The position numbers were made by a program, and so were the translations under genes. DNA of 64,000 bases from Eopsaltria australis (lineage: Eukaryota; Chordata; Aves; Passeriformes; Petroicidae). Under the pieces are notes generated by a model. That model worked only from the letters and a program-made list of their open reading frames with translations, was not told the origin of the DNA and searched no databases. Each line of letters begins with the position of its first letter. Positions within the stretch are counted from its first letter, which is position 1. Below, one piece after another: positions 1 to 12,200 of this stretch. The stretch is from the NCBI GenBank assembly GCA_034509425.1, contig JAVTVJ010000438.1:1576115-1640114 (forward strand), in the 5' to 3' direction.

Positions 1-3000
1 CCCCCCCCCCCCCCCCCCCCTGCTTCTAGGAGTTAATGTAAGCTCCTTTAACTCACTGCTGAAGGCTGCAGCATGAGCTGGAATGATGCTGCATCTTGTG
101 CTGAGCGATGCTGTCTCATTCAGTTCTTACAAAAACAGAATAACACTGATCCTTTTTCCATAGCTGTGTTGGACTGTCATGACATGTAACTCACTTAAAA
201 ATGGAGACAGGCCCATCCCATAAACTCTTTTTGCTCAGTGACAGAAGCCCACACGGAGCCTTTCTGTTCCTTGGTTACCTTTTCCCCTCTGTTCTTAATC
301 TCTGACAAGTGTCAAAAGGAGCTCTCTACCTTGTAAAAGCTGCAAGCCACAGTGTTTATGCCAGAAATGTACCATGACCATCTTCCTGCAGCACTCTCAT
401 GGCAGGAGCACGTGTTCCCTGCTGCTGACTCTTGTCCGCTAAAATGTCCTCCCAAGATGTCAGAGGCTTTGGATTCAATCTTGTTGCTGGGAGGATGCTT
501 GCACACTACAGCTTTCCTGTAGGTCATTAAATGTTCAGGGTTAGGAGAGAGAAATCTGAAGTGGACAGTTTCACTTTGAAACAGGTTATTTTAGGGTGGA
601 AGGAACCACAGGAGGTCACCCATGTGCACTTAAGGCAGGCCTATGTTCTTCCTACTGAGCTGCTCCACGTTGTAGATGATTAGGCTTCACAGGGCAGAGA
701 AAGTGAGAAACTTGAACCTGGAGGCTGGTGCCCTCACCTATGCTCCTATACTTGGTAATACATGGTAAGGATGCATTCTCCCTTCTTGTGCATACTTATA
801 CAGGCATACCAGGTGGAAGATCCACAAAGTACTCAAAAAAGGCCCACATGACTGTTTTTCCTCCTTTCCTGCCAGAGTACGCAAGCAGACTTGTGCACGT
901 TTCCCCTTCCTCAGTTGCCAGGACAATCTTCAGTGTTTACTTCCAGCTCTGTCATTGTTGGGACACGCTTCTGGAAGCCAGGAGTTCAAACTGCTTTTTG
1001 CTGAGATGAGCACTAAGCCCGGTTCCTCTGTCTATCCTGGGAACAATACACAGGAGTCTACGTGCTTAACACACAGCCATGGTTTCTGCTCTGAAAATAC
1101 AGGAGCTCTGAGACAAAGTATTCCAGCAGTAGGGGGGATCCAGAACTTAATGAACGGTGAGCTAAGCTCTGGGTGTATTTCATGCCCTTCTTCAAGTGCA
1201 AAGGCCACCAGGGAGAGGTTTTAAATAGTCATCATTTCCTCAGCTCACACTTGGCTTCCCCTAATGCCTGGTGCTGTTACCCCAGCTGCATTGTTTCCAG
1301 TATCAAAAATTAGTTTTCCAGTTTAAGGGAATTTTCGTGTGATCAGATTTCCACCTGACCACTGGGTATTTGCAGTGCTTATATGCCTCTGCCAGCTGTT
1401 GCTTTGTGAGTGGGGACTCAACATTTTCAGCTGAGGTGGGCACTTTCCACATTTGCTTGAATGTGCAGACAACACATTTTTAAAATGTTTTCTTAATTAA
1501 AAGAATTTGTGCATAAAATCAGGTTTGTTTCTTTTCATTATCCTTGACATTCTCAAGCAAATCACACTGTGCTTCACTGTGCACTGTAAGGCACTGTTTA
1601 AAGAAATCTAAAGTGGTTTGAAAGTCTTTGCACCAGTGCTCCCACTTCCATTATAATCACTCCTATTGGGAAGCAAAATAAGTGGCATTAAGGTTCTGAA
1701 CTAATACAACTGTAATTACTCAGTAATTAAGTTCACAAGCAATTAAAAAAAAACCCTTCATGCCAAAATAGTTTTACTAATAAGAGCATTTTAAACACAG
1801 ACTAACTGAGTGGCTTTTGCTGTTTGCATAAGGAATCGCCACAGTGTGCTGCTATAATAAAAAAAAATCCTGGAATTACTAAATCTGAAATTACAGAAAA
1901 AATACTGCTCAGGAAACAGAATTTTCAAAGTAACTGACCTTTTTTTAAAAAAAACACCAGTTTTGTGCATTTGCAGAATTGTTAAAATCAGGATGTTGTT
2001 TAACAGCTCTGCAAATAGACAAAAACAGATCTGCACATCTTGGCCAAAGTTTTTTTTAACTCTAGGGCTGTTATAGTCTGAGAATAAACATGAATCTATT
2101 GCTGGAGATGGAAAGATGAACAGTGGGCTGGAAGCCAGGAGCTGGCTATTGGCATTGCAATTCTCAGTCTTGGAAAATTGATTGGGCTGACAAACTCAAT
2201 CACATGTTTGTGAGACACTGAGGACCTGCTTCTCTGACAATAAGCTGGCTTGATCCTGGAGGCAAGTATTTCAGGGTCAGAAGGTATCTGTGTATGTATC
2301 TCTGGGATGATGCAGTTGGGGTGGGGCTTCAAGAGTCCTCCAGGCCAGGCAGCTGATGCTGCCTAACTTTCAGTGAAAACCAGAGAAATTTATTTCAGCA
2401 GACTTGGAAATAATATTATCTTCTGCCTGAACAGTCCCAAAGCCTTCAGCTGGAACAAACTGGGGTAAGGAAATTACTGCTATGATCAATTGTTCTAAAG
2501 AAAATAATGTCTGATGCTTTTTGAAATGTCTTTGGTCATCTTTCTGATCAGACTGAAGAAATTTCTTCATTTTGTTGTTCAACTAAGCCACTTTGAATAA
2601 AGGTCTTTTTAAAGTATTTGCATGCTTATGACGCTGCTGCATTACTGAAGGGTGCCCCCACCCTAAAAAATATAGTCTGGGCATGTTATGGTGATACAAC
2701 CACCAGTTACATTTTAGTCTGCCTTTTCCCTCACTTTTCAGACGTAATCCACTGTCTTTCCTTATTTAGACTGTTATGGATATCTTCTGACCAAAAGCAG
2801 AAATACAGGAAAGACAGCAATGCAGTAGCAAAATACGATGCAAGGCTGATATGAATCTTCCTGGCATGGACTTACTGTGAAGCCTTGTGATAAACCAGCA
2901 TCCCTAGTCAGAATTTGGCAGAAAGGTCTAGGTAGCAAGGATAAAGCACTGTAACTCTATCGCTTGCTGGGACTGGTTTCAGTAGCTGATTTCTGAAGTG

Positions 3001-3256
3001 AGAAGTTTCCCTTGAGGAAAGGGAGGCAGGGAGGAAAGGAAGGTCAACATCTCCTTTAACTAAAAAGTCAGAGAAGCCACTGCTTCAGATTTTGACTAAT
3101 GGTGAAATAAGAGCAGAGGTAATTGCTCAAAATCCAGATTTGTTCATTTTCCCAAAAGTGCACAGGCTGATTGATCATTACAGAGTCAAGCTGATCATTA
3201 ACCACAGCTGGTTTTCCCCTGTACAGTCCTTATACTTGTATTGGACGAACAGGAAG
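1..3256. other. Gene-free flank upstream of PLA1A
   Basis: Begins inside a C homopolymer of at least 20 bases. Holds one eroded CR1 fragment and short chance open frames; no exon of the expected neighbour ADPRH was recognised. Close to PLA1A there is a direct repeat of TGATCATTA (3172-3180 and 3192-3200), a homeodomain/HNF-like word, about 60-80 bp before the start codon. Confidence 0.6.
590..690 (-). mobile_element. Degenerate CR1 LINE 3' fragment
   Basis: The stretch reads like the reverse complement of a CR1 3' end: a 'gggtggaaggaaccacaggag' start, then text like the 'caaggcagggcc' block of the family. The 3' end of the element is on the left. Very eroded. Confidence 0.4.
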
Positions 3257-6200
3257 ATGGTTGAGGATCTGAAGAGAAAACTGCTCACTGTTCTTGCTGT
3301 CCTCTTGCTGCCCAGCTCAGCACAAACAGGTAAGAAAAACATGAGTGCCTGGCAAGGGATTGAAGGTTTTACACAGAAGGATCTGAATTTAATTCTCCCT
3401 AAACAAGCTGTATGTCAAGAGGTCCTTGCAATAATCTTGTTAGGTGCCAGGGAGAAAAAAATAGTGCAAGAATGATCCTTTCTTCTCCTATGCTTTGATT
3501 CAATCACTCTCAGTGGTTTAATTCCATTAACCTGATTTACAAGAATAATCCAGGTTTACCCTGAAGTGTAGGCATGCAGAAAAGGGACCACTTGACCTCT
3601 GGCCTTTGCTTCAAAAGCTCAGCAAGTGTAATCTGCAGTACCTGAGGGAAAATAAACAAATGTCGCCCTTCCATTTCTTTCTTTAATTGTACTGTCAATG
3701 AGACTGCTTTAGTGATCATGTCTACAGTCCCACATCAGCTGCAGCTTCAGTGCAGTGCACCTCCTGCCTTGCCTTTACCGATGATCCCCCTCATCTAATG
3801 CCATTTCTGACATTCACCCTGCTAGCACCGGGCCTGCCTTTGCTACTTAAACTGGCTCATGACCTACCTTTTTTCCTAGCTGACCTCTAAAAATACCTCT
3901 TTCTTCCTTGTCAGTGCACAGGAAGACCGAAATAAACAACAGTGAGGAATAGCCACATCCTTTTAGGGGAGTCTGAATATTGAATCTCACCCCTTTGTGC
4001 TGACACGTAGGCCTTGTTTTCTCTATCTGGTGTAAAGTATCTTCTGAGGGAAATTGGGAAGTTGGATGTTTGATTTAAAAATACATAAATGAATTATTAT
4101 TTTATTGTATGTGCAGATTCAAGGCTGTTTAACTTCCTCCAGTCCAGAAAGGGAAGGTGCATTGCAGCAGGATGCCACTATGCCAGCTCTTAAAGTAACA
4201 CTGCTAGTGACACACACTGCTGAACTTTTGTGCTTGCTTTCTAGCCTAAATTTGCTCAGGGGTTTTACTAGCTACAGGTTGGGTGTTTATTTTTTTCTGT
4301 CTAGGTCGAAGTGCCTTCCGGTAGCTACCGTTTCCTTCTCATAAAGCATTTTCACCCAGTAAATGAATCGACTGTGAAACTATCACTGACATATTTTTTC
4401 ATCAGCATTCTCATATTTTATCATCAGCATTCTCGTACTTAATTCTGGATTTTTGATGCAATTGTCAGACTTGTACCTTCTACTAAGCCTGCTAGAATTT
4501 GAATAGAAATATCCCCATTCAGTGGTGACTACCTGTCAGCAACCATATTTTAAAAGATCTAACAGCTACCTCATAAATATACTTAGTGGCTGGTGTGTGT
4601 GGCCAATCTGCTAAAAAAATCCAGCAAATATCACTCACCTTGTGGTAAAACAACTCTCAGAAGTCAAAGCTGGTATGACATCCATGGTTATTTTCCCAGA
4701 CAGAGCTGGAATTCTGTCAAAGGACAGAAACAACTTTATCAGTTGGTTACAGATTCCAGAATTGTCTCATTTTAATTTATGCTTATGCTTATGCTTTATT
4801 AATTTTAATCTTTATCAATAAAAGTGAAATTGCTACCTTCATTTTCCTAATGAATTAGAATGAGGGCTTTTTTTCCCATTGCACAGACACAGACTAAATG
4901 TGCCACTCCCTCCCTCCTGTGCAGGGAATACAGAGAGACTCTCAGGGCGTCACTGCACTGACTTCCAGACAGCAAATTTCCTACGGGGCAGCAAACTTAA
5001 GGTCCAGTTTCTTCTGTTCACTTCCTCAAGCCCCAGCTGTGGAGAGCTGATTTCAGCTGATGATGGCATCAAGAACTGCAGCTTCAACAGCAGCCTGGAA
5101 ACCAAAATCATAATCCATGGCTTCAGGTGAGAGAAAGAAGAGCAAGCACTGTGACTAAGTTTTCACTGGTAAATTAAACACTGCTGGGGCATTCCCAAGT
5201 ACTGGGGGCTGGCATGCAGCTCTTCTGCTTGTGTGACCTTCTTACCTCCCCAGCAGAGTGGCTGCATGCAAAACAACTGCTAAGAACAGAGACTGAGATT
5301 CCCAGCCCTAAGCTGGACCCAGGAATTTTCTGGGAAGCCATTGGTGGAAAATGCTGCTGATTACCTCCATTACAGCACAACTTGAAGTCCTTTAGTTTGT
5401 GACCAGTTGCCTCTTCTTGTGTGTACATCACACCCTTTGGAGCCTAAAAAGAACTAGTAATTAGAATAAATTCCTCCTTTCCCCTTCCCTTTCCCCTTTC
5501 CTTTCCTTTCCTTTCCTTTCCTTTCCTTTCCTTTCCTTTCCTTTCCTCTTTCTCTCACACTCTCTCTCTTTCTTCACAGCTTTCTATTTCTTTCCTTTTT
5601 TCAACATTTTTAGTTAAGAAGTTTTTTCTTTAAGATCCTTGTCCCTTCAAGTTGTCTTCTTGGATTTCATGCCAAATAGCCTGGGTTAATGAGCCATTTA
5701 GAACTCCAAGCAGACAGATTATTCTCCTGTTCTTGAAAGTGTAGGGATTGGAGCTGATTTTTTTTAAACTGCCATCATTCTGCAAGCTTATGTGCCATTT
5801 TTCAGTCAGGTTAGACCGTATAACATTATTTGTTTTGAAGTGCAAAAGCCTGAAGAGAAAGTGCATAGAAGACCAGGATGAAACCACAGCAGATGATGCA
5901 GGGTCTTCTCAGAAAACCAGCTGTTGCCTTCAAGTGAGAAAGCACATTCTTCATCAGATGGCATTAGGGACAGTGGGTAGAACAGAGCCTCCTCAGTTTT
6001 TCTGGAATTCTTGGGTATAGATTATTTTTTTAAAAAATGCCTAGAGATGAGGCAATGTAGCAGTGAAAAAAGACCAGGTGATCTGGCCAAGGACTTCCTG
6101 CCAGTGGCAGCTGAGAAGGATCCAGGTGTTCCCAGTCACCTCACTTGACTCCAGGTGGTCTCTGTGGTGGCTAAATGAATCACCACAGTGAGACTGAGAT

Positions 6201-9200
6201 CTCAGCCTGAGCCCTGCAAGTGTTATCTCATCCATTAAAATATATTTACTACTCCTGAATCAGTGCATTCTGGAAAGTGTTATTACACCACTGCAAAAAT
6301 GAATTCCAGGTCTGGCACCAGAAATAACTTCCAGTGGCTGTCTGGCAGCCTCCTCTGAGACATGTGAAGCTCCAGCACCAGTGAACAGCACACTGGTACA
6401 TGCCCTGCTTGGAGAACACCTAACATCCTTGTTTCTGGTGGCTCCACAGGGCTTTGGGTACCAAACCCTCCTGGATTGAAGGGCTTGTCCAAGCCATCCT
6501 GCACAGCAGCCAGGTGAATGTGATCGCAGTGGATTGGGTCTATGGGTCTACAGGAGCCTATCCCTCCGCAGTGGAAAATGTCACACAGCTGGCCCTCGCC
6601 ATTTCACAGTTCATCAGCAAGCTTCTGGTAAGCTACTGTGCATTTCCAGTGCAGGCAGCACGGCCAGGGAGCTGCACCCAACCTGCTGAATCCAGGAGTT
6701 GGATAAGGGGATGTTTTAATCCAGATTTTTCTTTTTTCCCTCTTTCTGTCCAGGCTTCTTCCTTTTTTTCCTTTTTTTTTCTTCTTCCTTTTGAGTTTTG
6801 ACATTTTCTGGAAAAAAATCCCAGTTGTCAGCTGCCTCTCCAGCTCAGAATAAACCTAAAGCCTGCCTTGGGTTTTCTCAGATCCATATTCACTGGATAG
6901 TCTTCTTCTGCTGCTCAGAAATTTTGTCCAGGGTGCTGTAGGGAGTGAGACTTGAGGCTATATTATATTTGCTCTGGGCTTCAGACAGACTTTCTAGTAT
7001 GTAGAAATACCCAGATGTGTTCCACTCTGTTTGTTCATGCAAAGCACAGCTGAACAAGATTTCTGCAATCAGGGTGATGGATCCTTGTGTTAACCAGCTA
7101 CATGTAAACTCTCCATGGAAGGTTTGCAGTACTGACTAACCTGTTTAGGGCTGGGTTTACATCTACAGACCCAAAGAAAGGCTCTGAAAAACAGAAAGGG
7201 CAATACCCATCATTTCCTTAACTATTTGATTTTCCAGTGTACACCTCAAAATCAATCCTACATTAGGAGAGTTGTAGAGCTGCTGTGTGAGCTGGAGAAC
7301 AGGGTATTTCACCTTTCTGCTACAGAGACAGTAATTTGTGTTATTGTCATCCTGCAGGCCCTGGGAGTGTCGGGGACATCTATCCACATCATTGGGGTGA
7401 GCCTCGGAGCACACGTCGGGGGCCTGGTGGGGCACTTCCATGGCGGTCACCTGGGACGGATAACAGGTATCCTCAAACTGAGTCTGCGCTCCTTACCTGT
7501 TCTTCAGGAGAGAGAATGGAAGAGCAAGAAGGGGGAGTCATTCAGAGTGATCTTTTAATTTTGTAAGGGCTCATTAGATCCAAGCTTATGGGCTTCTTCC
7601 TAGATTCTGACAGTGCCTTTCCAAGATCAGTCCCTTCCACGCTGCCAAAAGAGCACAAGTGTTTGTAAAAAGGTCCTTCCATCTCTGCTACACTTCAAAT
7701 TGGTGCCATCTTAGAAAACTACAAGCCCTCATGACTAATGGAAGCCCACAACAGCCACAAGCTTGGCTTCCAAATTATAGCATGTACATGTGGTTCTTAG
7801 AATTAAAACCTACAATGCAGTTGTGGGGGGAGCAGCAGGAGTGAGCTGCTCTGCAGGAAAATGTGAGTTGTGGGACCAGGGGGGGACAAGTAAGGTCAGC
7901 AGTGGCAGTGGGCTCACAGACAGAGGATACAGTCCTACTATGTCTGGGCAAGAAGAGCAGAGCAGGTCCAGTGACAGGAACCAGGGTCATCCACAGTCCA
8001 GTGATCACCAGGCAAGTTTGTAATGATAGGGTAAGCACAAGATCCAGCTGGGAAGTCAAGTCAGCAAGATAAAAGCAGGACCAACAAGACACAGGGCAGA
8101 GCATGGCATCCTTACCACACAGCTCAGGCAAGGAACAAAGGCAAGAGCCTGAGCCAACGTTGGGAGGCCCCAGATGAGGCTTCTTGCTGTTCTCCCCCAC
8201 AAGTTGGCTGTTTTCACAGTAGGCTGGTCTAACACTACCCAACTGTACCAAATCAGAGCTGACCTTAAACACAGCCAGACTCCTGGGTGTCAGGAAGAGT
8301 TCCAGTGGGGGAATTGCAGAGCAAGATGGTTATAGGCTGACCCTGTCATTTAGAGTTTTTGGTGTGCTCAGGACCTTGCCAGCCTTTAGGTGGGGAGCAT
8401 GAATAAAGTCGCAGAATCATTTAGGTAAGAAGAGACCTTGGAAAGCCTCTAGTCCACACACCACCACCATCACCACCCGTCCTCAAAGCAGGGCTGCACT
8501 GTATGTCATATCAGATTGTCAAGTGTTTTACTAAATTCTGGGAATCCCCAATGATAGACATTCATTTTGATAGGAGGGGAATGCCACTAAGAAGGAACAG
8601 ACATAACGTGTCAGCAGTGTGGCCTCAGCTCTCAGTCTGCCTCAGCCCACATTGGTGTGTCTCACAGATGTATCCTTAGGAAGGATCTCACTGCACTCTT
8701 GGCAGTCCAGAGAAATGCTGGTTCAGTCTTCACAGCTGCCCGTGCTGCATGAAATACAGGCATTTCTTAACAGGAACTGAATTTCATGCTGGGCCCTTGT
8801 TAAAGCTGTGAATCAAAGTCTACATTAGGAGAAAATTGGAGTAGCCTCTGCCCTGCACCAGAATTTTATGATCGGTGATGTCTTCAGATGAGCAGAAGCA
8901 GACACCATTCCATGAAACCTCGGCAATTAACTTCAGAGTTAAAGACTCTTCCCCTTTATATTTTTCACATGTAATAGAAGCTCTGTAGATTTGTTTATTC
9001 AATTTTTAACTCTCCTAGAATACAATCCCTTTTCCACATTCCTGCTTATCCTATGATTTCATAGGCACACTGGGCATTGCAGATTCCCGTTCAGATTTAG
9101 GAGACTGAAGACAGGTTGGATTAGACCCAAGATAAGTCTGATCCCATCTCCTGCCTCCTCACACACATATGTACACTCACACAGGAATGTTATAGAGCCA

Positions 9201-12200
9201 CAATTTGCTGAAGTGTTTTCAATCATCTAAGAAGAGCTTCATGGAGCAAAACTAAAGGGAGTCTTGGAGATCAGAGCACAGACTTTTATTTTCCAAAGTA
9301 AATTTCTTTAATCTGTGCCTGTTCCAGTGGGTATCTCCCTGTGCAGGAAAGAAACTGGGATGAACAGCACTTTTCAAACTCAGGAAAGAACACTTTGTTT
9401 CAATACTTGCAGAGGAAATGAAAAAGCTTGAAGCAATTAATTTGCATGTAGAGCTCCTGTGAATAGTTTCCTTAGCTGCCAAAGATGTACATCTCAATGG
9501 AGTTTATGCAGCTTGTGCTTGGAGAAGGAAGGGATAGAGGAGAGAGGGTAGAAAGGTGCTTGCCTTGGAGCTGTGCTAGAATTGGCTGCTGTTCATGTTA
9601 GGTTTCTGCCTCCTCAGTAATGAGTCCAAAGCAGTGACACTTAGCTCAGAGGCTAAGTGGTATGTGGAGCAGACCTGCTTCCTAAGCTATTGTTGCCTGG
9701 GGAGTGAAAAAAAAGTCTTGTGAGGTTACTTTTCTACAAAATGAGAACAGGATAAACCTCAGAAAAAATATATCTTTAATCTGCTTCTTGGTGTTGCCAA
9801 GGATATTTTTCTGTGTTCCTTTGAATCCCCAGAAGTTGTTCTAGAAGCAAGTCTTAGCCAAAAATGTAGATGATTGCTAAAGACTCTATTTTATTTGTGG
9901 GGAAAGGGCTCAGAAGCCTCTTTGTTTTCAAATTATTAGATAGTATGAAACTCTTGTAATTCTTGAGCTGGTTAATGCCTGGAGTGCTAAATTCACCACC
10001 TAACTGCTGCTCTCGTGACATTTCTCAGACTGTAGTGCTAATACACATGACAGTACAATTTGGGAAGGCTTTAAAAGTTTGATTCTGTTTCACCAAAACT
10101 CCAAGAGACGCTATGCACCCACTCTGTCAAAGCTATTTAAAGCTCAGTCATGGCTTTACAGCCTAGAACCTTGACTTAAAATGCTACTGAAAGGGTGTGG
10201 AACAGCACAGGACAATGCAAGGAAGATGTAGTGGAAGTTGGCACTGGCAGAAACTGTTCTGGAGCCTAATCGCTGTGACCTGGGAATAACTTATTATTTC
10301 CCCCTAGCAATATTATTAAAGTTTTACATAAAATAACTGGTCTAGAAATAAGAAAAAGAGGGGCTGAAGAGTACTTGTTGTTGAGGTGTTTGATTTTGTT
10401 ACAGCCCTGGATCCTGCAGGCCCTAAGTACACCAGAGCCAGCCCCGAGGAACGCCTGGATCCTGGGGATGCCCTCTTCGTGGAAGCCATTCATACTGATG
10501 CTGACAGTAAGCTGGCTTCCCTCTTCCTCAGCTTCTGTTCCTCCTGACATCATTATTGCTAAGGAGTCTGTAGGTCATTGTCCCTTTTTTTGCCAGACTA
10601 CCATGAGTTCAGGTTCACTCTGAGGAAGCTTCTTGTTAAGAAAGGCTTTGATGATGAATTCATACCCCAGAGCACTTCACACAACAGACAGGTGGAGATT
10701 GCTACAGCAGAGTGAGTTTATGCAGAACCAGCTTGGCATGACTTTTACTGCCTGAAGGGAATTTACAGGCCTAGTCTCACTTATTTTTTCCCACCTGATG
10801 TAAGAAATGTGGGAGTGCTGTCAGAAAGTAACACAGTTAAACTAACAGCTGGTGCAACAACAGAGTATTTTCTCTAAAGCACTGAGGATCTACATAGGCA
10901 GAACCTGTGCTGAAGGATACTGTGGTGCCTTTGAGCCACACCTTTTGCCTGGAGACCACGAAAATCTCTACCAACACAACTCTCAATTGTGCTTCATAAT
11001 CCCACATTAAGGCTGTGGTCAGTTTAGTTCTCCTTTACATAGAATCAGGAACTAGAGTCACTGAGGTGGTGGTTAAGACAGTTTTCAGTCCTTTTTGTGG
11101 CAGGGCCCAGAGCATTCTCTGTTCCATGCATCAAACCTGCACAATGCAGACATGTAGAAGCAGGAAATCTGGCCTTTGTGTCTCCAGCATTGGGGCTGGC
11201 TCCAGTACTACTAATGCCCAACCAATTACTGGAACGTGTCATAAACATGTAGGGTAAAGCCTACAGAAGAGCCAAGTCTGAGAATGAAGTGGCATTTCAC
11301 CTCCTTTCAGATTTTGGGATCCGGATTCCTGTGGGCCACATTGATTATTTTGTCAATGGAGGCAAAGATCAGCCAGGATGCCCCCGATTCATCTCTGCAG
11401 GTAAGAACACTCTCTGGCCAAGCAAAGAGCTTTCATGGCCATTTAGCAGACTGTGAAAATGCTGTTTGGCAAGCAGCTCCTGTGACAGCCAGGGCAGAGA
11501 GCAAAGCAAGACAAACATGTATTAACAGCCTATATCTCTTCTCAGCAGTACAGGTAGCAGGTGAAATTAAAATCTCATACAGATCATGTGTCTTGGCAGC
11601 ACCACTGTCAAGAGATGTGATTTTAGTGATGCTTCTCTATGACACAAAACCCTAGCATCAGTAGAGATGACATCTTTGGTAGAAAGACTCTTAGGTACCA
11701 CTAACAAAAGCTGCTTCTTGTTTTCATGCTGGAAGTTGTGTCTACTTAAAGAGATAGTTTGTACAATTACTGTCATTTTCTTCTAGAGAAGAGGACTTTC
11801 CACAGTAAACAGTGTGGACCCAATTAATATTCAAATATGTTCTGTATGAGTCAGCTGCATTGAGGGTCAGCTCACCTGGGATACCTATGGTACCTCATTT
11901 CCCATAGCTGGGGTTCCAGTGCAGGTGGGAGTCAAAGCTGCTGCACCCCCTGACAGAGACCTTGGGGCCTGATTGATGTTGGGACACTGACAGAAACATG
12001 ACAGTCTCTCCTTCTAAGGGATTCAGTCTGAGAGACAGATACACTTCTAACTTCCTGCAGAACTTTTCCTGCAGTGGGATCTGGGCTTGTAGTCACAGAA
12101 ATGCCCTGCAAAATGTTATTAATGGGAAGGTGATCACTGCGGTAAGAGTGTTCTTTGACTCCCAGTTCCTTGGGAATGTGCAAAAAGACTGAAGCCAACA

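Noticed and set aside
728..1224. Plus-strand frames of about 90 codons near the left edge
   Set aside because: No signal peptide, domain or splice context; not recognisable as ADPRH or another expected neighbour.
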